Source of the DNA: Chrysophaeum taylorii
Lineage: Eukaryota > Sar > Pelagophyceae > Pelagomonadales > Pelagomonadaceae
Direction of reading: 5' to 3'
DNA length: 64,000 bases
NCBI GenBank assembly: GCA_029834535.1
Contig: JAQMWT010000480.1
Location: 186,001-250,000 of the forward strand
The notes beneath the pieces are model-generated. The model had not been told where the DNA came from. It saw only the letters and a program-made list of their open reading frames with translations, and ran no database searches. This document shows positions 41,601-53,565 of this stretch, one piece after another. A program made the translations under genes and the position numbers. The first letter of the stretch is position 1; the number at the start of each line of letters is the position of its first letter.

Positions 41601-44290
41601 CTACGCAAACAGGTGACGCCAAAGGTGCTGGTGATCGCACCATGCTTCGATCTCCTCGACCGTCATGATACCGTCGTCGTTCACGTCAATCTCGCGCATG
41701 ATTGTTTCAGTAAAAGCCTCTATGTCGGTCTGCGACGTTCCAAGGTGACTCAGCACGCGGGTTGACGGGAACGCTGCGGCGAACTTCGTCAAACGGCTTT
41801 CCTCTTTCCTTGGCCTTGCCGCGCACAATGGCGCCAATCGCATCTTTCAGCTCATCGACCTGCCAAGACGTCATGTCTCGAAGCAAGGCGGGGGCTCACG
41901 TCGCAAACGCCGTCGTTGTCTCTATCGATGATGTGAAGCTTATCGCCGAGGCGTGAATCAACCTTCTCGATCTCGGCCTCGAGGCTGTTGGCCATGCGAG
42001 TCAACTTCCGCTTGAGCGCGTCGAGTTTTCCGTCCTTTTTCACGACAGCCTTGAGAGGGTGCTGCTCGTTTCCGGTCGCCTCGATGATGGCGGCCACTGG
42101 CTCATCACCTTCGCGCAGCTTGGCCCTGACAGCTTCAAGCTCGCCCTTCTCGCGCTCGAGTGCCTGCGGCGCCGTAAAAACCATCAGATATATCATCCCC
42201 AAGTCCGCACCGAAAGGTGTGACATCGTTTCAAGGAACCTACGAGAAGGCGCGTGTTCAACAAAAAAAACGCGAATACTTCGCACTCAGCCACTTCTAGT
42301 TTGCGCTCGAGGGTGTCGAGTCGTTCTCTTTCGCGCGGCGGCGGCGCCAGAGGCGGCGCGCTTGGCGGTGCTTCGACCGGCGTTGCTTTGGCCCTGCAAG
42401 GAACGCGTGTCAAGCCGTGTCGAGCGGACAAAGGGAGAGGGCGCAGCTCAAATTACAGGATGTCCTTCTGGTATTGCGCCTCGGTGGTGTCTGCAGAAAC
42501 AACAGGTGCATAGATTTGCGACGGTAGTGGCGTTGGTGGATACGGACCGACGGCGCGGTCCCAGGAGACCTCCGGCTCACGGATCTCCCCAGCCAACTTC
42601 ATTGCGTTGGCGTCAGCGACGCGTGCGAACGTCCTTTCGACGGGCGAGGCGCCGGCGTCAATGACGTCGATATCAAGCTGCTTGCCGGCAGCATCTGGCG
42701 CTGGCTCTTCGGCAGTGGCCCGCAACACCACCTCGCGCTCTTCTTCTTGGGCCCGAAGCTGCTGCTCTTCGGCGGCAGCGCGCTCCTCCGCGATGAGTCT
42801 GTTCTGGTTAGCGATCGAGTTGAGGCGGCGCTCGCGCATCTCGGGGGTCTCTGAGTCGGCGCCATGGGCAGCCTCGACGACGGCCTCGTTGACGATGTCG
42901 GCGTCGAGGGTCGAGATCGACTCGGCGAGCGCCCGGTCGTGGTCAGGCTCGTCAGCGACCGACGAGAGCTGCGAGTTCAAAGTGAAGGCGCGAGACATGA
43001 TGAGCAGCGCGATCGGGACTTGGCGGTTCGCGGCGAGCTCGAGCCATTGGCCGAGCTGGTGGCGATATTCCTGTTTTGTTAAGCCAACGGCGCGCATTCC
43101 GCGCTCGGCGCAGGCCTCCTGCATCTCTTGGCGGGTTAGCGAGTCCAGACCTTCATACACGATGCGTTGGTCGTCGGCGCGGAGCTCACGGATCGCGTTG
43201 CGGAGTTGGAAGCGCAGGACTGCGTCAGGTCCGTACGGAGCGATGCCCATGTACTTGCACAGGACGACGAGCTGAGGTCGTTTGAGGTTGTCGAGCGTCA
43301 ACTCGTCGCGGAAAAGACGGGCGAACTTGGTCACGTCTTCGGTACCGACATCTCCGCTCCGCGCCTTGGCGATAAACTGGCTGAGTTCTTTGGCGCTCGC
43401 CTCGTCACCCGCCTCGCCCTCGGGCTTCGGCCGCTTGTTTCCGAGCTCGGCGAGCGCGTCGCCGAGGAAGCCAGTGAGCGCTATGCGCGCACGAAGCGTC
43501 GCCTTCTGCTTCTCCTCTCTCTTCGTCGCGTCCTGGAATGTCGACGGCAGCATGTTGGGAAAGAGCCACAGTGCAACGGGGAGTAAGAACTCAAGGAACG
43601 GCACGATGACGAACACAGCGAATGGTACCACGCGGAATAGATCGGCCGTTGTCCGCAGCAGCTGCTTCTGCTCGCGTCGCGTGAGTGACCTCCCAGTCAG
43701 AAGTCGCCGAGCGATGCCCGCCGCCGTTTGGACGTCCAGCCAAAGCAATTTAGTGCCGAGCCTATAATTACGTATCACCGAGACGACAAACCAACTCACC
43801 AGTAGTGCTTGGCCGTCTCCACGAAATGCCTCCACTGCTTCCGTACGAACTGAGATGCACGTACAGGAAGCGCAGGCCTCGGTGCTTCCGCCTGCCTTGC
43901 TTGCACGTCCAGTTTTTGTTGTTGTTGCTGCTGCTGCTCTTGTACAGTAGCGGAAGTAGGCGACGGCGACGCCTTGCCATTGCTACCTGGACGGCTCTCC
44001 GGTCCAAATGGGTCATGCTGGGGCCGCGGCGACGTGCTCATACATCGACTCACGTGGAGTCGTCGAACCGTGCGACAACGCTCGAACCGTGAAGACGCCA
44101 CATGGAGTGGACGCGGTTCGCTTCGTCGCGTGACTTCGAGACACTCCAGAGCGTGCTGATGGCGCTCCGCCGCATAAGAATTCTCGTCCATCCACAAGCT
44201 CAACGATTGCGCGAGTTGCGAAGCGGCGCCGCCTCGCTGCCGCACGGTGCACCGCGCCCGTTGCAAGGCGCGGTTGCCAGCGAATGACAT
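41601..44290 (-). CDS. LETM1: LETM1, mitochondrial inner-membrane cation/proton exchange protein
   Basis: Minus-strand gene, likely six exons: 44290-43800, 43761-42457, 42393-42279, 42163-41900, 41859-41785, 41729-41601. Introns are 38, 63, 115, 40 and 55 nt, all GT-AG, in consistent phase, giving about 792 aa (human 739). The N-terminus is Arg/Ser/Ala-rich as expected of a mitochondrial presequence, with a polyglutamine run. The LETM1 core starts at the exon 1/2 joint (HFVETAKHYW, then LGTKLLWLDVQTA) and includes SLTRREQKQLLRTTADLFR and the membrane segment VPFAVFVIVPFLEFLLPVA, then the ribosome-binding-like domain. Coiled coils follow (ERLDTLERKLE, ALEREKGELEAVRAKL), then two EF-hands: DRDNDGVCDVDEL, split by the 40-nt intron, and DVNDDGIMTVEEI. 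LETM1 mediates K+/H+ and/or Ca2+/H+ exchange and keeps mitochondrial volume. The exon 5 donor is less certain: a 97-nt intron from a gtgcgc donor also keeps frame. Confidence 0.9.
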
Positions 44291-44487
44291 GACCACTCGA
44301 CGGCTTCACGCGCGGCGAATCCCGATTGGTCACGCTTCCCGCGGAAGAAGCCAGCAAGAAGTCGACCCACAGAAGTTGATTCGCGAGATCCCGTTGAAGT
44401 ATAATAACCCTCTCGCCTTGACCTTCCCCCACTTTCTAGCAGTCACTTTTATAACCCTCAACCCACCCCCCTTTTTTTAGCAGTCGA
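44291..44487. other. Upstream region of LETM1 with a family R tail fragment
   Basis: The minus-strand promoter and 5' UTR of LETM1 should lie here. At about 44461-44487 the plus strand reads accccccttttttagcagtc-like sequence, a short family R tail remnant. The MITE begins directly after it, probably inserted into that tail. Confidence 0.45.
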
Positions 44488-47400
44488 TACTGTAGGCCGT
44501 TTGGCGAATAGTAATTCTGGGGCCGCCGTACCCTACGTGTCCGTTGGCTAAGTATATAGTCGGTTTGCGGGCGTCGATACCCTTACGTGCGTGTTCGTTG
44601 GCGAAGTATATAGTTGTTTTATGGGCGTCAGTACTTTAGGTGCGTGTCCGTTCGCGAAGTATCTAGTCGAGTCGTGTGAAGAAGCTATGACACTTACCCC
44701 TGCACCACGTATCCAGTATCCTTACGTCTTTCTCTTATCGCTAGTCTAACGCCTCATACCATTCGTAACATGGTACCAGGTGTTCGCTGATCCACTCCTC
44801 GTTGTGCTTGTCGGTTTTGGTAAAACCAGCGAATCACGTTCCATCGCGCATTTCACCCGCCACAACTAAGCTGTGCCTGTCAATTTTTCGCGTGCGCAGT
44901 TTTCGTGCTTCCTATGTGGTTGGATCGCTCATCTTCGGGATCCTGGACAGACGCTTCTTTGCTGTGTGATTTGTGGTTCTCCTTCACGCACGTTTTCGCC
45001 GCTTTTCTGACCTTTAACATTCGGTTTTGCTATCGACGTGAATTCCGTGCTCAGCACCCGCGACTATCTGCAATGTTCTTACGTGCCACTGCGACGCTAT
45101 CTGCAAGCTATCTGCAATGTTGGGCCATGGAAACGGCTGACTTCATCTCTGAGCGTATGCCAAATGCCTCTAATCCTGGATATATGACGCCATATGAAAT
45201 GCTACATGAAACACTCCCGCGTGTCGATTTTCTTCGTGTTTGGGGCTGTCCTGCTGCAATTCTTACTGGCGACAAATGGCCTACCAAAGCTATAACCGGT
45301 ATCTTCATTGGGTATCCCTCTGCAGGCCCTGGATATCGCATATTGCTTCAACGCCCCACAGGTCCTGTCATCCACGCCTCGATTGATGTTGTTTTTTGAC
45401 GAAAATTTCGCTCTGCGTAAGTCACTGTCCACCCAACCCCTTCCTCCGTCTCTCGTGGATTCTCGTTTTCCTGACTTGTTTTATTACGACCCTCGTCTAT
45501 CTTCGGCTGTAAGCCCCTTATCTTCTGTTTTTGATGCTCCGGAGCCGGCCTTATCGGGACTGACCACCCCAGCGTCACTGCCCACAATGTTACCGGCCAA
45601 TACGAAACGTGCACCATTACGTCGTGCCAAACGGGGCCGACCGCGCAAAGTCGACCAACCAACAAACTTTTTTTACGGGCCATGTTTCATCCTGTTACAA
45701 TGTTGATACGGGCCATTCTGATGTTGATACGGGCCATTCTGATGTCGATACGGGCCATTCTGTTTCCTCTGTCGTTTCTGTTTCCCCCTGTCACTCTTTG
45801 TATGTCTCTTCCGTTAGCTTTCGTTTGTTAGTTCATTATGTCTTCCTTCCCCTTGGTTTAGCTAACACCCTTGTTGATCCTCATGCACACGTTTATTACT
45901 CTGCTTCCGAAGAAATGTCCCAGTATTCAGACCTTGACGAAACTACTATCACTTCCACCCATTTACGTGAAGCTTTAGCTCCGACCAATCCTGAGCGTCC
46001 TGGCTGGTTGCAAGCCATCGCTAAAGAATACAGCTCTCTTGGTCAACTTGGTTGTTGGGATGTGATTCGCCTCCCTCAGACTTTTTCTGGCAACATTTGT
46101 ACCCTCAAGTGGATCCTCCGCAAGAAGTATGACTCTGGCCGCTTCAAATCGTACAAGGCTCGCCTTGTCGTCCGCGGTTACACCCAGGTTCACGGCATTG
46201 ATTATCATGACACCTACTCACCGGTTGCCAACATCGTCACGATCCGTTTCTTTCTGACCTTTGTCGCTGTTCATGACTGGGATTTGCACAAGTTGGATGT
46301 TAGCTCCGCTTTTATTCAAGCTCCCATTGACGAAGACATCTATGTCTGGCCACCCGAAGGCTATGCTCCTCGCCAACCCACCGATGGTTCCAAAATCGTT
46401 TACAAGCTCCGTCGCTCTTGGTATGGTTGCAAACAAGCTTGTCGCAATTGGTGGCTTTATTTGGAGCGCTTCCTTCTCAATGATTGTGGCTTCGTCCGCG
46501 GATCTGGTGACACTTGCCATTACAAGCTCGTCCTCAATTCTACCGTGGTCCTCCGTCTTGTTTTGGTCGTCGATGATCTTCTTGTGGCGCACCCTCCTCA
46601 TTGCATTGGCCATTACCAAGCCTTTTTCCTCCGTTTCCGCGCTTTCACTGACGTCAGTGAACTCGATCTCACCTCTTACGTTGGTCTTCGCATTACGCGT
46701 GATCACCCTCGGAGAACCCTCACTCTTGACCAATCCCATGCTATCCGTGAAATCCTTACCGAACATCGCTTCATCAACAGTAAACCCGAACTCACTCCCG
46801 CTCCCAAAGGTCTTCGTCTTTCTGCGGCTGATTGTCCGGCTCCTGGTTCTCCAGATCACATCTTCATGGCACGCATCCCTTTTCGCCGTATTGTTGGCTG
46901 TGTCCTCTTCATCTCCATCATGACTCGCCCTGATATCACTTGGTCCGTCAATCAGTGTGCGCGTTTTTCCCACAATCCTGGTAAACCCCACTGGCACGCT
47001 TTATCCCACACTCTGCGTTATCTCAACGGTACTCAGGATCTTGCCCTTATTCTTGGTCGCGATTCTACCCTTCATCTCTGTGGTTATTCCGACTCCAGCT
47101 GGGCCGACGACCCTGATGACCGCCACTCTACAACTGGGTTTTGTTTTCTTCTCAGCGGCTCTATGATAGCCTACTGCTCCCGCTCGCAATACTTACTTGC
47201 TCGTTCTTCTTTCGAAGCTGAATTGCTTGCTCTTTACGCTGCTACTGCTGAGCTCTCTTGGCTTCTCAAACTTTTTGATGACTTTGATCTCCCTCGTCAC
47301 ACGGTCCCAATGTATGTTGATAATAGCACCACCGTCACTCAAGTTCGTCTCCAATGTCTCACACGGCGGACCCGCCATATTGACATTCGCTTTTACAGTA

Positions 47401-48102
47401 CCGCCGAATATCATCGCAACCACATCATCGATCTCAAGCACATACCCCGCCTTAACAATCTTAGCGACATTTTCACCCGCAGTACGGAAGCTCCTTCCTT
47501 CCTCCGGCTTCGTGCTCGTTACCTCACTTCGTGATCTTCGCCCTGATCTCTGTTGTCTCTTTTTCTTGCCACAATGCCTCTGTGACGTTTTCCTCAGAGC
47601 TTCTCCTCTGTGAGCGTCTCACTTACCCTTTTTTTTCTTTTTCCTTCTTTTCCAGCACCTGTGTGAGGACCATCACTTACCCCTTTTTCCTTTTCCTTCT
47701 TTTCCAGCACCTGTGTGAAGAAGCTATGACACTTACCCCTGCACCACGTATCCAGTATCCTTACGTCTTTCTCTTATCGCTAGTCTAACGCCTCATACCA
47801 TTCGTAACAAGTCGGTTTGCGGGAGTCAGTACTTCTACCCGCAAACCGACTATATACTTACCCAACGGACACATATACTTACCCAACGGACACGCACCTA
47901 AAGTACTGACTCCCGCAAACCGACTAGATACTTCGCGAATGGACACGCACCTAAAGTACTGACGCCCGCAAAACAACTATATGCTTCGCCAACGAACACG
48001 CACGTAAGGGTATCGACGCCCGCAAACCGACTATATACTTAGCCAACGGACACGTGGGGTACTGCGGCCCCAGAATTACTATTCGCCAAACGGCCTACAG
48101 TA
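44488..48102. mobile_element. TA-flanked foldback/MITE element, split by copia A3
   Basis: Terminal inverted repeat CTGTAGGCCGTTTGGCGAAT at 44490 and its complement ending at 48100, with TA on both sides (44488-44489, 48101-48102). The arms (44490-44674 and about 47815-48100) are long inverted repeats built from subunits such as gcaaaccgactatatactta. No transposase ORF is seen, so it is non-autonomous. The TA target fits the Tc1/mariner superfamily, but TIR identity alone is not proof. Copia A3 inserted into the left arm. Confidence 0.8.
44670..47814 (+). mobile_element. Short Ty1/copia retrotransposon copy A3
   Basis: Fossil element 44675-47809 (3135 bp) with identical 96-bp LTRs (44675-44770, 47714-47809) and the 5-bp target duplication AGTCG (44670-44674, 47810-47814), so the insertion is very recent. 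A primer site TGGTACCAG follows the 5' LTR. Parts seen: a short 5' region, distal integrase (about 45120-45400), linker with the 21-bp minisatellite, RT (about 45970-46920), RNase H (about 47000-47534) and pyrimidine-rich repeats. It is far shorter than a full copia element and has no recognisable Gag or protease, so it is a broken copy that could have moved only with help. It is nearly identical to A1 over the shared part. Confidence 0.92.
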
Positions 48103-48320
48103 GTCCACCTTAAAAAACCAATGAACGCTTCCGCCACAATAACAAGTCCCAGTCCCCCCCAAAACACTTGGCGGCGCCCGCTTTATTCACTTGGCGGCTT
48201 GCGGCTGTTAAAACCGTCAAACACTGTTCCAGCGCAACTGATGCACCCAGCTTGCCCGAGGTCACCCTTTCCCCCCACACGGCGCACTCTGCGCTATCCC
48301 ACCCCCTAACTCTTAGAATT
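48103..48320. other. Spacer, no gene seen
   Basis: Sequence between the MITE and the hairpin; no supported feature. Confidence 0.4.
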
Positions 48321-48365
48321 TAGTTCGCCAGAGGGCTTTCTAATAGAAAGCTCTCTGGCGAACTA
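48321..48365. repeat. Near-perfect 22-bp hairpin palindrome
   Basis: tagttcgccagagggctttc pairs with gaaagctctctggcgaacta over 22 bp with one mismatch and almost no loop. It stands between the MITE and the hAT remnants and could be a terminal hairpin of a lost element or a cruciform. Confidence 0.85.
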
Positions 48366-48699
48366 GGCTAGGCGAGTGTCGGATGGGCGGGCGTTTCCCG
48401 AGGGACGCGCGCGCGAAAGACTCAAGTGCGAGACTCCGAGGAACGCTTGAGCCTCCCAAAGTTTCTTGGATGTAAGTTTCTAGGAATGTGACGATGGCGA
48501 GGGGAGGAAGATCTACGCCGCCGGTAACGAGAGGCAAAGAACATCTCCCTTGTTTTTTTCGCACGCTTATCATCTTATTCAGCGTTGAACCTCTACTCTA
48601 CAGAGTAAAGGAAATAAGGGGGAAGCTTTTACTTTATTTTACTTTACTTTATACCACTCTCGCTTACCACGCATGGAGGCAAGGGTTTTACGGTTTTAC

Positions 48700-49070
48700 T
48701 TTACGCTTGTGGCGAGTTGGACAAGATAAAAAAAAAGATCGAGAAAGACACCAAGTGCGGCTTCCTCCCCAACCTCGCCAGATCTTCACGCGGCTCCATC
48801 GGCACGCTTCTTGCCGAAAGCTTATGCGAACGAACCATCTCTGCCGGCAACATCGTTCTGACAGAGGGTTTTTCGCTACTTGGAGACAGAGAATGCGACA
48901 TGCTCGTCCTCTTGCGCACGACCCGCGAGTTCACGGAGTGGGCCCGTGGCAAATACGGCAAGATCGCCAACGTTGCCAACGAGACCACGATTCTCGCCGA
49001 AGAAAACCAAGAGGACGACACGGACTCGCCGGACCCGTCGACTGCTTGCGACGGCTGTCGCAAGCGACGG
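48700..49070 (+). pseudogene. hAT transposase C-terminal remnant 1
   Basis: Plus-strand frame 48717-49262. Its part GTLLAESLCERTISAGNIVL, then LLGDRECDMLVLLRTTREFTE, has the layout of the hAT C-terminal dimerisation region (xSxxSERxFSxAGxxxT...L.......LxxLR). The upstream transposase core is not recognisable. Flanking (TTTAC)n-like short repeats (48620-48660, 49085-49110) may belong to the element. It shares a clear but diverged match with 49870-50090. Confidence 0.55.
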
Positions 49071-49372
49071 CTTGCTCCTCGTTGCAAGCCTACTTTACTT
49101 TACTTTACCTTCGACTCGGCCACCCAGTGGCTAATTGACTTTACCTTTCGCGTTGACCCTTGCCACCTCAGAGTAACAAGGCTTTTTGCCTTACCAGAAA
49201 TTAGAGTAAAAGTGCAACGCAGCGAGTCTTATTCAGCCTTCGCTCTCAAGCTTCAGCGTTGACTCTAGAGTCAAGAAATTCTTGTTATAATTACGTCGTT
49301 TTGCCCTTTACCTGATCGCGCACCGTTATCGTCGAAGGTGAACCCGCGCCTGGCTTTGCTTCGGTCCTCCCA

Positions 49373-49620
49373 GCGTAGGTTGGCACCTATTCGCCTCCCG
49401 AACGGGCCGGTTGGTAGCCGGAACGTTCACAGCGGGACGGGATATGTCCCGAGGGCGCAGTAGGAAGATGACGACGAAGTTGATAGTGACTGCGAATGCC
49501 CGCGGTCTCGAAAACGAGGCGAAGATAGTTCACGTACGGCCGGGGTTGAGACAAGGCACTCCGCAAATTCCACGTACCGACGAAGACACGGTACTCCCTC
49601 GCTCAAGACCGTGACAACTG
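49373..49620 (+). repeat. Fragment related to the LINE 5' region
   Basis: gtaggttggcacctattcgc followed by ggccggttggtagccggaac matches the 5' half of the short LINE-derived insertion (reverse strand, about 11700-11800) at about 85% by eye. The plus frame reads TFTAGRDMSRGRSRKMTTK. No GTTA tail is seen, so the 3' part is missing or it is an older fragment. Confidence 0.6.
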
Positions 49621-49829
49621 GCGACGGACCATCAACTCGCCCTCTGACGCCCTGTGGCTCTGACTGATTCTACGCGCCACGGCGCTGGGATCAGCCTGCG
49701 CCCCATGCATTGGGCGGGCCTCTGCGGGCCTCTAATAAGTTATTACTCGACCGGTGGCGGACTCCTTTAGTTGACTTGACGGACAGCCCGGAGTCCGTGA
49801 AACCATCGATGTCGAATCCGCCGGTGCCA

Positions 49830-50140
49830 TACCACCAACTCGGCGAGGAGGACGCGGGCGCGGAGGACGCGGGGAATCCGGCTCGGCACGCTCCCGGCCG
49901 AGAGCTTCTGCGACCGAGTCCACTCCGCCGTCAACATCGTACTCCTCGCGAGCGCCACACTACTCCATGAAGACGAGTCGGGCATGATCATTGTCCTGAT
50001 GATGAGCCGCTTGTTCACGGAGTGGGCCCGCCAGAAGTACGGCTCGGCGATCGCACCCCGCGCGACCCACATCCCGGCCGCCGAGAACCAGGCCCCATCG
50101 CCCCGACTCCAGAATCTTCCCGTTGAGCGCACATTTACTT
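49830..50140 (+). pseudogene. hAT transposase C-terminal remnant 2
   Basis: GTLPAESFCDRVHSAVNIVL and LFTEWARQKYGSA align with remnant 1 (GTLLAESLCERTISAGNIVL, EFTEWARGKYGKI). They are two diverged copies of the same transposase end, about 1.1 kb apart in the same orientation, with no open core domain. Confidence 0.5.
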
Positions 50141-50235
50141 GGCAAAACCGTCGTGTGCAGCACGTCCAACAGTTGACTTTACCTCTTTACTTTACTCAAC
50201 GTAAATTCAAAAACTTTGGCTTGATTTGCCCTTAG

Positions 50236-50275
50236 TTTTTTATATACCCCCCCTCTTAGCAGTCGACTTTTACAC
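50236..50275 (+). repeat. Short family R tail fragment
   Basis: ccccccctcttagcagtcga followed by cttttacacac; the tail without a body. Confidence 0.7.
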
Positions 50276-52020
50276 ACTCACTAATCTCTCTCCGCTTCGA
50301 AACACGGCTGACTTGTGCCGGGGCGCGCAGCGTATTTTCGAGTTTCCGTGATGGTTTCCGCGGCATCGGGGTCTGCTTATCTGATCACGCCTGCGACGGC
50401 TTGCGTGCGCTGCTTGGCTGACGGACCGCGGTGCGGAACGACGCTAGAGCGCGAGGGTTTTGTTTCTCTTGGGGCCTCGTCAGGCGAGGCCAACACGAGG
50501 CGAGGGGCTTCACACAACGTGTATTCGCACAGGATGGTAGACTTAAAGAAGACTCATCGAACGTGGGTGTTGGCTTCGGGCGTGGAGATTTGGTCTCAGT
50601 GGCCCTTGCTTGAGTCACGAGCGTCGGTAATGGCTACGATGATATTTTAGCGATGTGTTTTCCTCGATACAAAGTGTACCATCTCAGAGTGTCGTTGAGG
50701 CCTACATGTGACCTTGTCGTTCGAATTTTGGTAAAACTGGAGCGGCTCGCGTTTCAAACGCGACGCCTGTGGCAGCAGCAATCTTCACATGCGCCGATGC
50801 TGGGTTGGTGGACTGAGCCCGAGCACCAACCTCGTCGCCACTTTGAATCGCTGTCAAAGCGCAGGCTTTGTCACATACCGTGTCAGCTTGTGTTTTTCCT
50901 TAGGGGGATTGAGCTTCCTAGGCAAGCTCTTGGCCGTGTGTCTGAGCAATCGCCAGTCACTTCTCAGCTTCTTGTTTGGTCGTCTGTGCGAGCCCAAGCT
51001 TCGCTGCATATCGTACCACGCGAAGGCGAGTTGCTCCTTATCAACAACCGCCTCGTTGTCTCTTGATCAGGGTCAGATGGAGTGGCGCGACTCAAATCGT
51101 GGTGGATTCAGGTACTCATTCGCGACTGTTTTCTAGCTGCAGGTTCGCCAGTGCAGGTGTCTAATTTTATGCAGGGTGCTTTGTCTATTTGTGCCCACCT
51201 CATGCTCGCACGTGGAGCTTGTGCATTCTGAGCTGCGACCGCGGCCGGGGACGCCAAGACAAATGACGAGTCCATCGATTCATCGGTAGAAAACAGTGAC
51301 AATGTGCTGACGTCGTTTCGTGCTTTGCGACGGCGGGAACAGGGACGTTGACAACACCCGCAGAACCGCACCAGCCAGCGCTGTCTATGCTCTCGTTCGG
51401 TCGGAACAGACGCACACATTGGTGGCGCTGATGTTGCAAAACCTGAAGTGTTGCCGCCGATGTGTGGCGCCACCAACCAAGAGAATCCCACATTACATCG
51501 TGGCGACTCACGCTGCTATTGTGATCACACGCAATCATCTCTACGGCGCGCTGTCCCTGTCCGGGAGACAGCTGGATGCGATCGTCAGACACGTCGATGA
51601 TGATCGCGAATTTGTTGAGACGGACTTCGACGTACTCCCCGATATTTGGCGACCGAAGTTTTCTGCATTCGGGTCTCACAGCTTCCGCTAGACCATTGAT
51701 TGATATTAGGGCAGCACTTCCTGCTCGTTCTCGCATCCACCCAGAGGCAAGGCGCTTGTGTCCAAGTGCACTATCAGTGCACGAGGAGGGACAGCGGGCA
51801 GACGAGGACATCCGCCGACAGCTTGGTAGCTCTGAGCAAATACACCATGCTGTTGTACATTTGCCTTTCATTTTCGCTCTTGTTGTACTTTGACAGGCTT
51901 GGGAAACACGGCGCACGAGAAAGCAAACTGAATGCGTGACTTGTGAGGAGGGATGAGCTGGTTGCAGGCTCAAATTAAATGCGTGACTTGCGAGGAGGGA
52001 TCAGCTGGTTGCTAGCACCT
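50276..52020. other. Region with weak ORFs, gene content unresolved
   Basis: Overlapping frames on both strands (plus 50653-51066, 50789-51136, 51320-51691; minus 51200-51973). None shows a recognised domain. The plus-strand frames hold hydrophobic stretches (SLGGLSFLGKLLAVCL, QVSNFMQGALSICAHLML) in different frames with GT/AG sites between them, so a spliced plus-strand membrane protein gene is possible, but I could not build a consistent model. A repeated phrase (aaattaaatgcgtgacttg) occurs twice at about 51930-51990. Confidence 0.3.
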
Positions 52021-52023
52021 GCT

Positions 52024-53026
52024 TCAAAAGGCCTCGGGTAGGTCCTCGATCAATGCAACTTGCATCGGATTATACGCGTGTCTCCCACTGTCGAGGTCTT
52101 GAATCGCGGCATCTCTCAATTGAAATGCTATCCAACTGTGCACAAACGGCGGTACCGAGGAAAGATTTGACACGGCCTCTTGTCCGAAGTTGGGGGCAAG
52201 CAAAACCTCCAACGCCTCACGTACTATCAGCTTGGGCAGTGGTCGAATTCGACGGCGATCCCCAAAAGGATGCAAACATCTAATCTGGTTCCATGTCCGA
52301 GGCGGTGCAGGAAATCGACGTCGAATCCCGGAAGCAGGTGCGGCCGGTATCGAAAGAGCTTCTGGACGTACCACTTGTGTTACATGAAAACCATGTCTTC
52401 GTACTCGAAAGCGAGATTGCGAAGCCGATAGCCATTGCGATGGCAAGACCTTTTGGCTGTTTATCAAGCACTCTTTGGTAGAGGAGTACGTGTGCCTTCT
52501 CTCCCAGTTTCACTACAGTCCAGTTTGTATATTTGACAGCCCTTGTTGACGACCCTCTGTTATCGTCGTCTTCGCTGTGGTCCATGTCGTGCACGTAATG
52601 GTCGTCGAGGGCCCAAGCCGCTGGGACTCGTCTCAAAATTGTCGCTCGGGAATTCAAACGAGGGTTACCACGCAAAGTCAGCTGCACGACGTGAACATCG
52701 CGGAGTGGTGACAACGAATCGAGATCGAGTTCGTTTTTGCCAAGATAGAGGGACCCCAATGCGAAGAATCCCTCAAGGCCGGAATCCTCGAGCACGGCGA
52801 GCTGATTGTTGCTCAAGTTGAGCCACCACAAGCGCGGATAATCCCGAAACGGATAGCCAGAGAGACGCTGCAGGGTGTTTCCGCTGATGTTGAGACGCAC
52901 TGCGAACCTACACTGTTGAAGGCTTTGACGGAGCCGATCGATTCGAAGTTTATCCGGCGGGAGGCATTCTGCCTTCTTAACGTGTTCCCCGCAGAGCGCC
53001 GCCAAGATTGCTTCCGTGAGATACAT
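52024..53026 (-). CDS. Leucine-rich-repeat protein
   Basis: The minus-strand frame starts at ATG 53026. Residues about 45-130 hold four to five LRRs (FAVRLNISGNTLQRLSGYPF, RLWWLNLSNNQLAVLEDSGL, LGSLYLGKNELDLDSLSPL, VVQLTLRGNPRL), followed by an LRR-cap-like end (ATILRRVPAAWALDDHYV) as in LRRC-type proteins. After about residue 200 the uninterrupted frame (stop at 52280) becomes less convincing. Another frame reads WYVQKLFRYRPHLLPGF at about 52325-52375, and a third (REALEVLLAPNFGQEAV ... to 52024) looks like the true C-terminus. One or more short introns probably lie between about 52180 and 52480, but I could not place them. Such proteins serve as scaffolds, often ciliary. Divergent from the DMT gene at 53566. 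Confidence 0.6.
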
Positions 53027-53565
53027 GCTTCCGCGTCAACGAAGACTGTTTTGTGTTGTCAGTCGACCGCGGCCATGCGCGGTGGTCGTGACGGAAGTGC
53101 GCTGAGCATCGCAAACTTGAGATGTATGCGAAATATCAAGAAGTGATGTCACAGAGTTCGAATATCTTACCGAAGAAAGGATGGCCCGATCGGCAGGATG
53201 TTGCATCCCTTCTTCGTAATCTCGCCGTGTCATTCGCAACCTCCTTGCGGCGGCATTCCCGTACGCACACACTCAAACACACCGAGTCAAGTCAACGCGA
53301 CACCATCGAGCCGCCACTGCGGATGCGTCTTCCTTGGGCGGTCGAGCTGGTTTGTGCACGTGGCGGCAATCGACATGTGTCGTGGGTTGTTAACAGCCGA
53401 ATCCGCCAAATACGGCGAGGTCTGGTAAAGCCCGTAAAGGAGAAGGGCTAAGAGCGAGGCGGAACGGACTAGGTGGCGACGCCTCACGACGCGTGTTCAC
53501 ATTTTGTTCCATTTGATTGAAATCTTAGTGCCGGTACACTCGTTGCCGGAACTTCCGGCGAGAAG

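Noticed and set aside
43800-44290. LETM1 exon 1 as an independent 166-aa gene
   Set aside because: Its end joins LETM1 exon 2 in phase over a 38-nt intron and completes the conserved KHYW-LGTKLLW segment.
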